The notes under the pieces: generated by a model
What the model saw: the letters and a program-made list of their open reading frames with translations, nothing else
Databases searched by the model: none
Told to the model about the DNA's origin: nothing
NCBI GenBank assembly: GCA_023819545.1
Contig: JAMWCA010000004.1
Span: 1-31,034, forward strand
DNA from: Candidatus Omnitrophota bacterium
Lineage (GTDB): Bacteria; Ratteibacteria; UBA8468; B48-G9; JAFGKM01
Length of the DNA stretch: 31,034 nt
Reading direction: 5' to 3'
Part shown: positions 1 through 7,512 of the stretch, piece after piece
How positions within the stretch are numbered: the stretch's first letter is position 1
Layout of the letters: every line of letters starts with the position of its first letter
Made by a program: the position numbers and the translations under genes

Positions 1-346
1 CTATTTTCAAAATATATTCCTTTGCTTTTCTATATTCTTGTTGAGTTGATAAATGTTCAAGCATCAATGGAATATCTTTGTCCAATTTATTAATTTCTTT
101 TAAAAAAACTCTGTAATTTAATTCACCTTTTTAAGGAGCAGTTTCATCAATAATTTCTCTTACTATCTCAACAATCATATCAAATGTTTCTTTTGTATAA
201 TTTTTTTTGTCAGGTCCATCCCAAGTTTTTCCTCTTGAACCAGAAATGTTAACACAGCATTTTGCTTCAATTATTTCTGCTAAATAAAGAGATTTTTTAC
301 ACTTTTCAATTGCTTTTTTTCTTTCTTGGTTATCAGAACTTATTTT
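1..346 (-). pseudogene. Decayed sugar phosphate isomerase/epimerase (xylose isomerase-like TIM barrel), missing 5' third and centre
   Basis: Read on the minus strand in one frame, this stretch first gives a middle segment of the xylose-isomerase-like epimerase family: an R-K-K-A-I-E-K-C-K-K helix, C-C-V-N-I-S-G-S-R-G, W-D-G-P, then F-D-M-I-V-E-I-V-R-E-I-I-D-E. An in-frame TAA follows at 131-133. The frame then resumes as K-G-E-L-N-Y-R-V-F-L-K-E-I and P-L-M-L-E-H-L, which is the C-terminal segment of the same family. About 100 or more codons between these blocks, which carry the metal-ligand strands, are missing, and so is the first third of the protein. No start codon or ribosome site remains. 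The last few codons lie outside the window. The remnant begins directly after the stop of the CsgG-domain gene, in that gene's own frame. It cannot encode a working barrel. Family assignment comes from recognised motifs and is fairly sure; the substrate is unknown. Confidence 0.8.
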
Positions 347-352
347 AAAATT

Positions 353-1489
353 TTAAAAACCTGTATCTGCTTCAATTTTCTTTTTCATTTCTTCGGAAAT
401 CATTTTGAGAATGCCTTTTTCTTCTACTTGTTGATATTTCAAATATATTGTTGTAACTTGTCCTTCCCATAGGTATTCATTTTCATCTATTTTTTTCCCT
501 TCGCCAAATCTCTCAATAGTTACAATTTTTAAATTTTCAAAATTTTCTTTTCCTTTTGTTTCAACTAAGACACTCTCAAACTGGTCTTTATAGAATCTAT
601 AAGTGATTTTTTCAAGTTTTGCTTTTCCTATCTGCATACTATCATCTGTTTTTATATATTCTTTAAAATTTCCTTCTTCTTTTATTAGTTTCAAATTTGG
701 AACTTGAGTATTAAATGTGGACCATTTTATTCCTCTAAAACCATCTGGCTCATTTTTATATTTCTTTTCTCCCTCTTTACTTCCATATCTATAATAACTT
801 TCAGGAACCAATCTTGATATTTCATTTACTGCATTATTTAGCATAATCATAACTGCTTCTCCAGTAGGAGTATTTTTATATTTTTCAAATCCACCACCAA
901 GTATAACTCCACCAATTCCTGCGCCACCAGCAACACCAACTTTTGATTTTGAAGCTTTCCCTTCAACAGTTGTAGAATTTATAATTCTCCTTGTTCTTAC
1001 ATCTACCAATCTTATTACGGCTTGAATATATGCCTCTTCTTTCTTAATCGCAATACCTACTCCGAAAGGTGTTGGTATTACAAACCCACCTCCACCTGTT
1101 CCTTCTGCATGGGGTTCAAAAGCAGTTATTGCTCCAACTACAATTATATCAGCAACCTCAAATGTTCCTTTTTCTAGTTCTTTTTTAGTCCAGCCAGTTT
1201 CTGTGAATTTAAATTCTTCTTCAAGGTCTTTTATTGCATCTTTTTCAATAACTATAAATTTACCAGTTTTAAAAAGTGCATCAACAAGCATATCTCTTAA
1301 ACCGTTTCCCATTTCCCATGTTGCTTTGTGTGCTTTTACATCAAACTTTGCAACTGCTATCCTTGCTTTTGGCCCCTCATATTTAATTACTTCTTCAACT
1401 GTAGTTTGTCCTGTCTTCACTTCTGTTTTTACCTGACAAAATAAAGAAATAATTAAAATCAAAAAAATTAAAATGTAAATTCTTTTCAT
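353..1489 (-). CDS. Exported CsgG-domain protein with a C-terminal domain of unknown function
   Basis: The 378-residue product starts with a lysine/arginine and a hydrophobic stretch (about residues 2-17) ending in Ser-Leu-Phe-Cys. This is a signal peptide; the lipobox is imperfect because Phe precedes Cys18. Residues of about 40-235 match the CsgG/HfaB fold (A-R-I-A-V-A-K-F-D-V, D-M-L-V-D-A-L, a glycine-rich loop, then V-R-L-V-D-V-R-T). Proteins of this fold form outer-membrane secretion channels or periplasmic lipoproteins. Residues of about 250-378 begin F-R-G-I-K-W and form a second domain that I associate with surface or lipoprotein families but cannot name. The ATG at 1489 is chosen because AGGAGG lies about 6 bases upstream; a TTG seven codons earlier would bury that site. 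It follows fmt by 13 bases in the ROK-fmt operon. No curli genes are nearby, so a curli role is not supported. Confidence 0.8.
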   Translation of the reverse strand: MKRIYILIFLILIISLFCQVKTEVKTGQTTVEEVIKYEGPKARIAVAKFDVKAHKATWEMGNGLRDMLVDALFKTGKFIVIEKDAIKDLEEEFKFTETGWTKKELEKGTFEVADIIVVGAITAFEPHAEGTGGGGFVIPTPFGVGIAIKKEEAYIQAVIRLVDVRTRRIINSTTVEGKASKSKVGVAGGAGIGGVILGGGFEKYKNTPTGEAVMIMLNNAVNEISRLVPESYYRYGSKEGEKKYKNEPDGFRGIKWSTFNTQVPNLKLIKEEGNFKEYIKTDDSMQIGKAKLEKITYRFYKDQFESVLVETKGKENFENLKIVTIERFGEGKKIDENEYLWEGQVTTIYLKYQQVEEKGILKMISEEMKKKIEADTGF

Positions 1490-1502
1490 TTCTTCCTCCT
1501 TT

Positions 1503-2432
1503 TTACCCAAAAAATTTTAATAGATTTCTATAACCGCACAAAAACTGAGAAACTGTCATCCTTTTTTTTCCTTCAAGTTGTAATTCTTTTATCGTTATTG
1601 TTCCTTCTCCACAGGCAACTTCTATATAATCTTTTTCTATTTTTATTATTTCTCCTTCTTTTCCAAACTTTCCTTCTCTTTGCCCTATTTCTGTTTTATA
1701 TATTTTAACAAGTTTTTTTGTTGAGTTTGTTGATAGGTATGTATAAGCAGTTGGCCAGATTATAACTCCTCTTACAAGATTATGTATTTTTTCTGCTGGA
1801 TTTTGCCATTTTATTAAACCATCTTGTTTTTTTAATTTACGAGCATAAGATGCTTCACCTTCTTGAGGATAAGTTTTCCCATCCTGTTTTATTATTTCTA
1901 TTGCTTTATATAAAACATCAGCAGCAAGGATAGATAACCTATTTTTTAATGTAAATGCATTATCAAGAGGTAAAATTTCAACTTCTTTTTGAAGTATGAT
2001 ATTTCCTGTATCTATATTTTCATCCATTTTTATTATTGTTATTCCTGTCTTTGTTTCTCCATTAATTAAAGCCCATTCAACTGGTGCTGGCCCTCTATAT
2101 TTTGGTAAAAGTGATGGGTGAACATTTATAGAAGCAATTTTTGGAATAGTTAATATTGAAGAGGGAAGAATTTTACCATAAGAAATCAAAACTATTAAAT
2201 CAGGTGAAATTTTTTCTATTTTATCTATAAAACTATCTTCAAATCTTTCAGGTTGAAAAACATCAATTCCATTTGTCATAGACCATTCTTTTACAGGTGT
2301 CGGAGATATCTTTAGCCCCCTTCCTTTAGGTTTATCTGGAGATGTAACAACAGATACAAGTTGAAAATTCTTTTTTAATATTTCAAGTGACGGAATTCCA
2401 AAATTATCGCTTCCAAAAAATATTATTTTCAT
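1503..2432 (-). CDS. fmt: Methionyl-tRNA formyltransferase
   Basis: This cytoplasmic enzyme transfers the formyl group of 10-formyl-tetrahydrofolate to Met-tRNAi for translation initiation. The 309-residue product has the expected length. It opens with the Rossmann-type I-I-F-F-G-S-D-N-F-G strand. The catalytic triad is visible as Asn103 and His105 in S-I-N-V-H-P-S-L-L-P-K-Y-R-G and Asp141 in M-D-E-N-I-D-T-G. The C-terminal OB-like domain starts near residue 205. The ATG overlaps the stop of the upstream ROK kinase gene by 4 bases (ATGA), so translation is probably coupled. The usual partner def (peptide deformylase) is not in this window. Confidence 0.95.
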   Translation of the reverse strand: MKIIFFGSDNFGIPSLEILKKNFQLVSVVTSPDKPKGRGLKISPTPVKEWSMTNGIDVFQPERFEDSFIDKIEKISPDLIVLISYGKILPSSILTIPKIASINVHPSLLPKYRGPAPVEWALINGETKTGITIIKMDENIDTGNIILQKEVEILPLDNAFTLKNRLSILAADVLYKAIEIIKQDGKTYPQEGEASYARKLKKQDGLIKWQNPAEKIHNLVRGVIIWPTAYTYLSTNSTKKLVKIYKTEIGQREGKFGKEGEIIKIEKDYIEVACGEGTITIKELQLEGKKRMTVSQFLCGYRNLLKFFG

Positions 2433-3367
2433 TTCTGGAAAATTAAAGATGCTGCTGCAACAATCCCAGCATCAACGCCAAGGCCGGCAGGAACAACTCT
2501 TAAATTTTTTGATAAAATTTTCATTGCTCTTTCTTTAATTGTCTTTTCAATCGTATCAAATAAAATTTTACCTGCCTGTGCAATTCCACCTCCAATTACT
2601 ATTAGATCAGGATTTAAAAGGTTGACTAAACTTGCAAACATCGCACCAAGACAGACACCCACATCTATCCATATACTTTCTGCAAATTCATCTCCAAGAT
2701 TATATGCATCTGAAATTGTTTTAGGAGTTATCTTATCAAGGTCTCCATTAACAAGTTGATAAATTTTAGTTTTTTTACCTTCCTTGATTCCTTTAATAGC
2801 CCTTTCAACAATATAATCTCTTCCTACAAATCTTTCTATGCATCCTATATTTCCACATTTACATTTTGGACCTTTATAATCAATCGTAATATGACCTATT
2901 TCAATAGCAGAATATTTTCCTCCTCTTAGAAGTTTACCATCTTTGACTATTCCTCCACCAAGACCTGTTCCAAGAGTTATACATATCATAGTTTTACTTC
3001 CTTTTCCTGCCCCAAAAAGATATTCTCCCCATGCTATAGTATTTACATCATTTTCAACAACAACTTTCTTTTTAAATTTTTCTTCAAATATTTTTTTTAA
3101 ATTAATGTTATCCCATTCAGGAAGATTTGGTGCTTCATAAACAATTCCTTCATCATCAACAACTCCTGGTGTTCCAATTCCTATTCCTTCAATATCAATT
3201 TCAAAAGCAAATTCAATACTTTTTTCAATTTGAGTAAGCACGAGTTGTCTATCATTTTTTTCTGCAAGAGTTGGAAATTGTTGTTTCTTTAAAATTTTAC
3301 CAGTTTCATCAACAAGTCCTGCTTTTATATATGTCCCTCCCAAATCTATCCCCACTGCCTTTTTCAC
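2429..3367 (-). CDS. ROK-family sugar kinase (glucokinase-like)
   Basis: ROK kinases phosphorylate glucose or related hexoses with ATP. The 312-residue product has the N-terminal phosphate loop G-I-D-L-G-G-T-Y-I-K, the catalytic-Asp segment E-N-D-V-N, the G-T-G-L-G-G-G-I-V loop, and the E-I-G-H-I-T helix. The ROK zinc site is intact as C-K-C-G-N-I-G-C-I-E. A C-terminal glycine-rich ATP segment (I-V-I-G-G-G-I-A) follows. There is no N-terminal helix-turn-helix, so it is an enzyme and not a NagC/Mlc-type repressor. The start is GTG at 3367, preceded by GGAGGAG about 7 bases upstream. It is the first gene of the operon with fmt and the CsgG-domain gene. Glucokinase is most likely, but N-acetylmannosamine or fructose kinase activity cannot be excluded. 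Confidence 0.9.
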   Translation of the reverse strand: MKKAVGIDLGGTYIKAGLVDETGKILKKQQFPTLAEKNDRQLVLTQIEKSIEFAFEIDIEGIGIGTPGVVDDEGIVYEAPNLPEWDNINLKKIFEEKFKKKVVVENDVNTIAWGEYLFGAGKGSKTMICITLGTGLGGGIVKDGKLLRGGKYSAIEIGHITIDYKGPKCKCGNIGCIERFVGRDYIVERAIKGIKEGKKTKIYQLVNGDLDKITPKTISDAYNLGDEFAESIWIDVGVCLGAMFASLVNLLNPDLIVIGGGIAQAGKILFDTIEKTIKERAMKILSKNLRVVPAGLGVDAGIVAAASLIFQK

Positions 3368-3388
3368 TTTTTCTCCTCCTTTTTTCTT

Positions 3389-3418
3389 TATTTACTCATA
3401 AAAAACAAAAATAGTCAA
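3389..3418 (-). promoter_or_regulatory. Probable promoter of the ROK-fmt-CsgG operon
   Basis: On the minus strand TTGACT (3413-3418) is separated by 18 bases from TAAATA (3389-3394). A start about 7 bases further on would give a 5' leader of about 15 bases that begins just before the GGAGGAG ribosome site. The -35 is good and the -10 is moderate. Confidence 0.4.
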
Positions 3419-3463
3419 ATCGTGCAATTTTTTAAATTCGTTTACGTTTTTCATTTTTTCACC

Positions 3464-3479
3464 AATGTTGATTAACATT
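3464..3479. promoter_or_regulatory. 16-bp imperfect palindrome, possible operator
   Basis: AATGTTGATTAACATT is symmetric at all but one base pair (AATGTTGA against AATGTTAA). It lies just upstream of a candidate promoter for the plus-strand rex operon and about 100 bases upstream of the divergent ROK gene. The half-site resembles the TGTTAA arm of Rex operators, but the usual central spacer is absent. Autoregulation by Rex is therefore only a possibility. Confidence 0.35.
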
Positions 3480-3506
3480 TAATTTTCCTTCTTTTTTGTA
3501 TATAAT
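3478..3506 (+). promoter_or_regulatory. Candidate promoter for the small ORF-SDR-rex transcript
   Basis: A perfect TATAAT lies at 3501-3506, with a weak TTTAAT at 3478-3483 after a 17-base spacer. The imperfect palindrome at 3464-3479 abuts the -35, as an operator would. The -10 is convincing by eye, the -35 is not. Confidence 0.35.
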
Positions 3507-3521
3507 ATTATAGAAATTAAG

Positions 3522-3781
3522 ATGAGAAAAACTTTATATAAATTTAGGGAATTAGATGATAAAAGATTTATAGAATTGATTGTTCCTTATCTGAAAATAG
3601 GTGGATTTTTTTCAGATGCTTATTCTATAAAATGCTTTACGGAAAACTTGTTGAAAAATCTATAAGAGAAGTTATTCAAGAAAAGATTGAACAGGGTTTA
3701 TATAGAGAAAGTTTTAAAGATGAGATTTTAAATGTATTATTCTTGACAAATATATATAAAAAGGAGGGGAAAAGTGGTTGA
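3522..3781 (+). pseudogene. Small frameshifted ORF upstream of the SDR gene, unrecognised
   Basis: An ATG at 3522 opens a 47-codon frame ending at 3665. A second frame from 3632 to 3781 encodes 49 residues. The first frame reads sensibly up to S-D-A-Y-S-I-K. One extra A in the run AAAA just before 3632 would join it to M-L-Y-G-K-L-V-E-K-S-I-R-E-V-I-Q-E-K-I in the second frame. The repaired product would have about 86 residues, be helical and charged, and overlap the SDR start by 8 bases, which is typical operon spacing. I do not recognise the family. The break may be a real mutation or a homopolymer error in the assembly. There is no signal peptide and no clear ribosome site before 3522. Confidence 0.4.
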
Positions 3782-4586
3782 GATAGATTTAAAAAATTTT
3801 TCAGGAATTGTTACAGGAGGAGTAGCTGGATTAGGGAAGGCAATTGTTAAAAAATTGCTTGAGGCAGGTGCTTTTGTTGTGATTGCAGATATAAATGAGG
3901 ATGAGGCAAAAAAAACTTTAAAAGAGTTTGAAGATTTCAAAGATAAAGTTATTTTTATAAAAACAGACGTTTCAAAAAAAGATGAAGTAGAAAATCTTGT
4001 AAAAAAAACAATTTTAAAATTTGAGAAGATAAACTATCTTGTCAATAATGCAGGAATATTAATACCACGACTTTTAGTTGATCCACAGGGAAAAGAAGAA
4101 ATAACAGAAGAGATTTTTGATAAAATCGTCAATATTAATCAGAAAGGTTGTTTTTTATGTAGTCAGGCAGTCGCAAGAGAAATGATAAAAAATAAAAATG
4201 GAGTAATAATCAATATCTCTTCTGAATCAGGTCTTGAAGGGTCTGAAGGACAGAGTGTTTATGCTGCAACAAAAGCAGCAATATATTCTTTTACAAGGAG
4301 TTGGGCAAAAGAACTTGGGAAATTTAATATTAGGGTTGTAGGAGTGGCACCTGGAATACTTGAACCTACTGGTTTAAGAAGTTTTGAATATGAAAGAGCA
4401 CTTGCTTATACAAGAGGTATAACTGTTGAAGAACTTAGGAAATCATATGAAAAATTAGCAATACCTTTAAAAAGGGTTGGTAAACTTGAAGAAGTTGCAA
4501 ATCTTGTTTGCTTTTTGATATCAGATCTTGCAAGTTATATCACTGGAACAACGATAAATATCTCTGGAGGGAAAACAAGATGTTAA
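3774..4586 (+). CDS. SDR-family oxidoreductase, sorbitol-6-phosphate 2-dehydrogenase type
   Basis: This 270-residue short-chain dehydrogenase has the cofactor loop T-G-G-V-A-G-L-G-K-A. Asp38 or Asp42 after the second strand (I-A-D-I-N-E-D) fits NAD(H) use. N-N-A-G-I, the catalytic Ser of I-S-S-E-S-G, and Y-A-A-T-K complete the active site. The segments E-S-G-L-E-G-S-E-G-Q-S-V-Y, A-Y-T-R-G-I-T-V-E and I-S-G-G-K-T-R at the C-terminus match the Firmicutes-type sorbitol-6-phosphate dehydrogenases, which convert sorbitol-6-P to fructose-6-P. The start is GTG at 3774, with AAGGAGG a few bases upstream. No phosphotransferase genes are nearby, so the physiological substrate is inferred. The gene overlaps rex by 7 bases, tying it to NADH-responsive control. 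Confidence 0.85.
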   Translation: MVEIDLKNFSGIVTGGVAGLGKAIVKKLLEAGAFVVIADINEDEAKKTLKEFEDFKDKVIFIKTDVSKKDEVENLVKKTILKFEKINYLVNNAGILIPRLLVDPQGKEEITEEIFDKIVNINQKGCFLCSQAVAREMIKNKNGVIINISSESGLEGSEGQSVYAATKAAIYSFTRSWAKELGKFNIRVVGVAPGILEPTGLRSFEYERALAYTRGITVEELRKSYEKLAIPLKRVGKLEEVANLVCFLISDLASYITGTTINISGGKTRC

Positions 4587-5206
4587 AGAAGAATATTCCA
4601 GGGGATACAATAAAAAGATTACCAGTTTACTTAAGAAATTTATTAAATTTAAAAAAAGAAGGGAAAAAAATTGTTTCTTCAAAAGAAATAACTTTCTCAT
4701 TGAATATTTCACCCGTGCAATTTAGAAAAGATTTATCTTATTTTGGGAAATTTGGGAAAAGAGGTGTTGGATATGATGTAGATAATTTAATTAAAATGCT
4801 TAAGAAAATAATTGGTATTGATAAAAAAATAAAAGTAATTCTTGTTGGAGTTGGAAGATTAGGTTCTGCCTTAATTAGATATAAAGGGTTTTCCTCTATG
4901 AATATGGAAATAATAGGTGCTTTTGATAATGACCCAAATAAAATAGGAAAGAAAATAGAAGAAATAGAAATTATGAGTATGGATAGGATGCCTGAGTTTT
5001 TAAAAAGAAATAAAATTGAAGTGGGTATAATTTGTGTTCCTTTTGATAAAGCACAAGAAGTAGCAGAACATATGATAAAATCTGGAATTAAAGGTATTTT
5101 AAACTTTGCTCCAACAAGACTTAATTTATCAAAGAATATATTTGTAAATTATGTTGATATGGCTTCTGAACTTGGTTTTTTAATATTTAAACTTAAAAAT
5201 CTATAA
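4580..5206 (+). CDS. rex: Redox-sensing transcriptional repressor Rex
   Basis: Rex dimers bind DNA when NAD+ is high and release it when NADH rises, derepressing fermentation genes. The 208-residue product has an N-terminal winged helix (residues of about 1-80, including I-K-R-L-P-V-Y-L-R and the recognition helix S-P-V-Q-F-R-K-D-L-S-Y-F-G). The characteristic G-K-R-G-V-G-Y-D-V turn follows. The Rossmann domain has the NADH loop V-G-V-G-R-L-G-S-A-L, then A-F-D-N-D-P-N-K-I-G, and a C-terminal domain-swap helix. The ATG at 4580 is chosen because GGAGGG lies 9 bases upstream and the conserved Rex N-terminus begins there; it overlaps the SDR stop by 7 bases. The 3' end overlaps the convergent membrane-protein gene by 6 bases. 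It is the only transcription factor recognised in the window. Confidence 0.95.
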   Translation: MLKKNIPGDTIKRLPVYLRNLLNLKKEGKKIVSSKEITFSLNISPVQFRKDLSYFGKFGKRGVGYDVDNLIKMLKKIIGIDKKIKVILVGVGRLGSALIRYKGFSSMNMEIIGAFDNDPNKIGKKIEEIEIMSMDRMPEFLKRNKIEVGIICVPFDKAQEVAEHMIKSGIKGILNFAPTRLNLSKNIFVNYVDMASELGFLIFKLKNL

Positions 5207-5680
5207 TTCTTTTATTGCCTGTTCATTTAATTTTTGAGAGGTTTTAACAGCATCCTTTACAGCATAATTCCAAGTATAACACAATCCAACTACTCCTAAA
5301 ATTGTGAGAATATATGGTGATTTAGGTTTACTTTCTTTTTTATCTTGATTTTTTTCTGTTTTTTCTTCTTCTATCACCACACCTTCTTCTGTCATTTCAA
5401 CCTGTTTTTCTTCTGTAAGACCAACTTTTTCTCCTTTTTGAGGAACCCCTTTTACCCAGAAAGTAATTCCTAAGGATAGTAAAACTATACTTATAATTAT
5501 TGATAGTCCTATAAAAGATGCTTTTCCTAATTGACCATTATAAATCTGCCCCAATCCAGGACATATAGTTGATAAAACTCCAGAAAGTCCCGAAGATTTC
5601 TGTTCATACTTTAGTCTAATTTTTAATCTCAATTTTTCTTCCTCAATTATTTTATTTTTTTCTTCATCGGTTAAAGCCAT
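5201..5680 (-). CDS. Small membrane protein with a TM2-like segment
   Basis: The 159-residue product has a charged N-terminal helix (residues 1-28). A TM2-type hairpin follows, with the hallmark P-G-L-G-Q-I-Y-N-G-Q-L-G-K-A (about residues 41-54) leading into a membrane span. Next comes an acidic, Glu/Lys-rich linker (about 80-120), a second membrane span (about 122-140) and a short basic/polar tail. TM2-like domains recur in small bacterial membrane proteins of unknown role. The ATG at 5680 is chosen because GGAGGGG precedes it closely and it lies 13 bases after the upstream stop; an earlier in-frame ATG would fall inside that gene. The stop codon overlaps that of rex, tail to tail. It is the last gene of the glycerate kinase-nrdJ-amrS run, and the function is unknown. 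Confidence 0.75.
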   Translation of the reverse strand: MALTDEEKNKIIEEEKLRLKIRLKYEQKSSGLSGVLSTICPGLGQIYNGQLGKASFIGLSIIISIVLLSLGITFWVKGVPQKGEKVGLTEEKQVEMTEEGVVIEEEKTEKNQDKKESKPKSPYILTILGVVGLCYTWNYAVKDAVKTSQKLNEQAIKEL

Positions 5681-5693
5681 TTTCCCCTCCTTT

Positions 5694-6461
5694 TTAAAAT
5701 TTTTCATATTCCCATTTAATATCTTTAATTTTTTGGAACAATTCCTCAAGTATTTTAAAGTTTTTATTTATAGGCATAAAAATCATAAAAACATCTATTG
5801 ATTCGCCTTTAGATAGTTTTTTCTTTGGAGGGATAGTATTTATAAAAATGAAATCTTCTCCTTTTCCCAAAGTTACAGCAGGAGCAATCAATCCACCACC
5901 TTCTCCTTTTCCTGTATTTGCGAAAATCCAGTTTGCTAGTCCAATCGTTGTTTTTCTAGTTTTTTCAAGTTTATGTGTTGAAATCTTTCCTTTTTCTGGA
6001 ATAGTATAATATTTATATGGTTCATAAGCATTTTCCATCGCCCAGTTAATTCCACATTCAGAAGTTCCTTCCCCATTGTAAACAAATTTAGAGTATATAA
6101 CTAAAAAAGGAAATTCTTCTCTGATTTCAAGGAAAAGTATTAATGAATAATCAGGATATTCTTTTTCAGAACCCAACGAATAGGTTGCTTTTATAATTTT
6201 TCTTTTTGGTTCATCTTTAATAACTTTTATTTCCTTAACTTTTTTCACAAGTAGTTCTCTGTTTTTTGTAAAATCCTGAGCAGCAAAATACAACATATTT
6301 CCATGAGCCATAATACTCTGTGGTTGAACAAGAAAATTATTGTCTTTTGTTATAAAAAGTATATCTTTTTCAGGTGTAAATTTATATCCAAATTCCATAG
6401 CTGAGAAAAGTTTTCCTGTAAAGAAAAATAATATCAGAAAATTTAATTTTATTTTTTTCAT
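5694..6461 (-). CDS. Secreted protein of unknown function
   Basis: The 255-residue product begins with a clear signal peptide: M-K-K-I-K, a hydrophobic core rich in Leu and Phe, and a likely cleavage site after F-S-A near residue 21. The mature part looks like a beta-rich domain with many alternating hydrophobic strands, and has one central cysteine (in T-S-E-C-G-I-N-W). I recognise no family. A perfect ribosome site (AAAGGAGGTGA) precedes the ATG at 6461. It lies 22 bases after amrS and 13 bases before the TM2-like gene, with which it may form an envelope pair. Confidence 0.7.
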   Translation of the reverse strand: MKKIKLNFLILFFFTGKLFSAMEFGYKFTPEKDILFITKDNNFLVQPQSIMAHGNMLYFAAQDFTKNRELLVKKVKEIKVIKDEPKRKIIKATYSLGSEKEYPDYSLILFLEIREEFPFLVIYSKFVYNGEGTSECGINWAMENAYEPYKYYTIPEKGKISTHKLEKTRKTTIGLANWIFANTGKGEGGGLIAPAVTLGKGEDFIFINTIPPKKKLSKGESIDVFMIFMPINKNFKILEELFQKIKDIKWEYEKF

Positions 6462-6483
6462 GACTCACCTCCTTTCAGATTAA

Positions 6484-7500
6484 TTATACTTTAATTTTAA
6501 AAATCCCGTCAATTTCTTTTCCACAAAATCGGCATTTATTATCTTTTATTTCATTTTTTATTATTCTGTATCCATATCTTTCAATTAATAAACTTTTGCA
6601 ATAAGGACAATAAGTATTTTCCCCTTCATCTCCAACAATATTTCCAGTGTAAACATATAAAAGACCTTCCTCATAACCAATTTTTCTTGCTCTTTTTATT
6701 TTTTCTATTTCAGTTGGATAGTGATTAGACATTTTATAATGTGGGAAAAATCTACTTATGTGCCACGGAATTGTTTCATCTATATTTTTTATTTTTTTTG
6801 CTATATCTCTTATCTGTTTTTCACTGTCATTATATTCAGGAATTAAAAGAGTTGTAACCTCTACCCATATATTTAATTTTCTCATTAATTCAATATTTTC
6901 AATAACATATTTTTGGTTTGCCTGTGGTAACTTTTTGTAAAATTCCTCATCTCCTTTAAGGTCTACATTCGCTGCATCAAGGAATTCTGAAATATCTTTT
7001 AAAAATTCTTTACTCATATAACCATTTGTAACAAAATTATTATAAAGTCCTTCTCTTTTTGCAATTTTACATACATCAAAAGCAAATTCACCAAAGACAG
7101 TTGGTTCTGTGTATGTATACGAAATTGAAAGACAATTATATTGTTTTGCAAGTTTAACAATTTCCTCTGGTTTTCTTTTTCTCATAGTAAAAATTTTACC
7201 TTCTTTTGGTGGATGAGAAATTTCATAGTTTTGACAGAAAGGGCAGAAAAAATTACATCCACAAGTTGCAATTGAAAAAGAAAAACTTCCTGGAAAAAAG
7301 TGATAAAATGGTTTTTTTTCAATAGGATCAATATTTTCAGCAACAATTTCGCCATAAACGAGAGAATATAAAACACCATCTTGATTTAATCTTACTCCGC
7401 ATTTACCCACTTTATCAGGTTCAATTATACAGAAATGATTGCATAGATGACACTGTACTTTTTTATTATCAAGTTCTTTCCAGTATTTTGCTTTTTCCAT
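6484..7500 (-). CDS. amrS: AmmeMemoRadiSam system radical SAM enzyme (AmrS)
   Basis: The 338-residue product carries the radical SAM motif C82-x3-C86-x2-C89 (C-N-F-F-C-P-F-C). An N-terminal cysteine-rich segment (Cys17, 20, 24, 34) matches the conserved start of AmrS, formerly annotated as PflA-like. The segments S-Y-T-Y-T-E-P-T, N-V-D-L-K-G and W-H-I-S-R-F-F-P are diagnostic. Two C-terminal Cys-x2-Cys knuckles (C-P-Y-C and C-R-F-C) form the usual zinc-ribbon tail. The family is associated with AMMECR1 and Memo partners, neither of which is in this window; its reaction is not settled to my knowledge. The ATG at 7500 has AAGGAG about 6 bases upstream. It follows nrdJ by 12 bases. Confidence 0.93.
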   Translation of the reverse strand: MEKAKYWKELDNKKVQCHLCNHFCIIEPDKVGKCGVRLNQDGVLYSLVYGEIVAENIDPIEKKPFYHFFPGSFSFSIATCGCNFFCPFCQNYEISHPPKEGKIFTMRKRKPEEIVKLAKQYNCLSISYTYTEPTVFGEFAFDVCKIAKREGLYNNFVTNGYMSKEFLKDISEFLDAANVDLKGDEEFYKKLPQANQKYVIENIELMRKLNIWVEVTTLLIPEYNDSEKQIRDIAKKIKNIDETIPWHISRFFPHYKMSNHYPTEIEKIKRARKIGYEEGLLYVYTGNIVGDEGENTYCPYCKSLLIERYGYRIIKNEIKDNKCRFCGKEIDGIFKIKV

Positions 7501-7512
7501 TCTAACTCCTTA

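Noticed and set aside
1490..1510. TTG start for the CsgG-domain protein seven codons upstream
   Set aside because: It would place the AGGAGG ribosome site inside the gene and overlap fmt; the ATG at 1489 has ideal spacing.
3464..3479. Canonical Rex operator
   Set aside because: The palindrome lacks the central spacer of known Rex sites and the outer TT/AA, so it is listed only as a possible operator.
4508..4579. Earlier in-frame start for rex
   Set aside because: The extra residues lie inside the SDR gene, are not Rex-like, and GGAGGG supports the ATG at 4580.
6484..7500. Complete AmmeMemoRadiSam system
   Set aside because: Only the radical SAM component is present; no AMMECR1 or Memo gene lies nearby.
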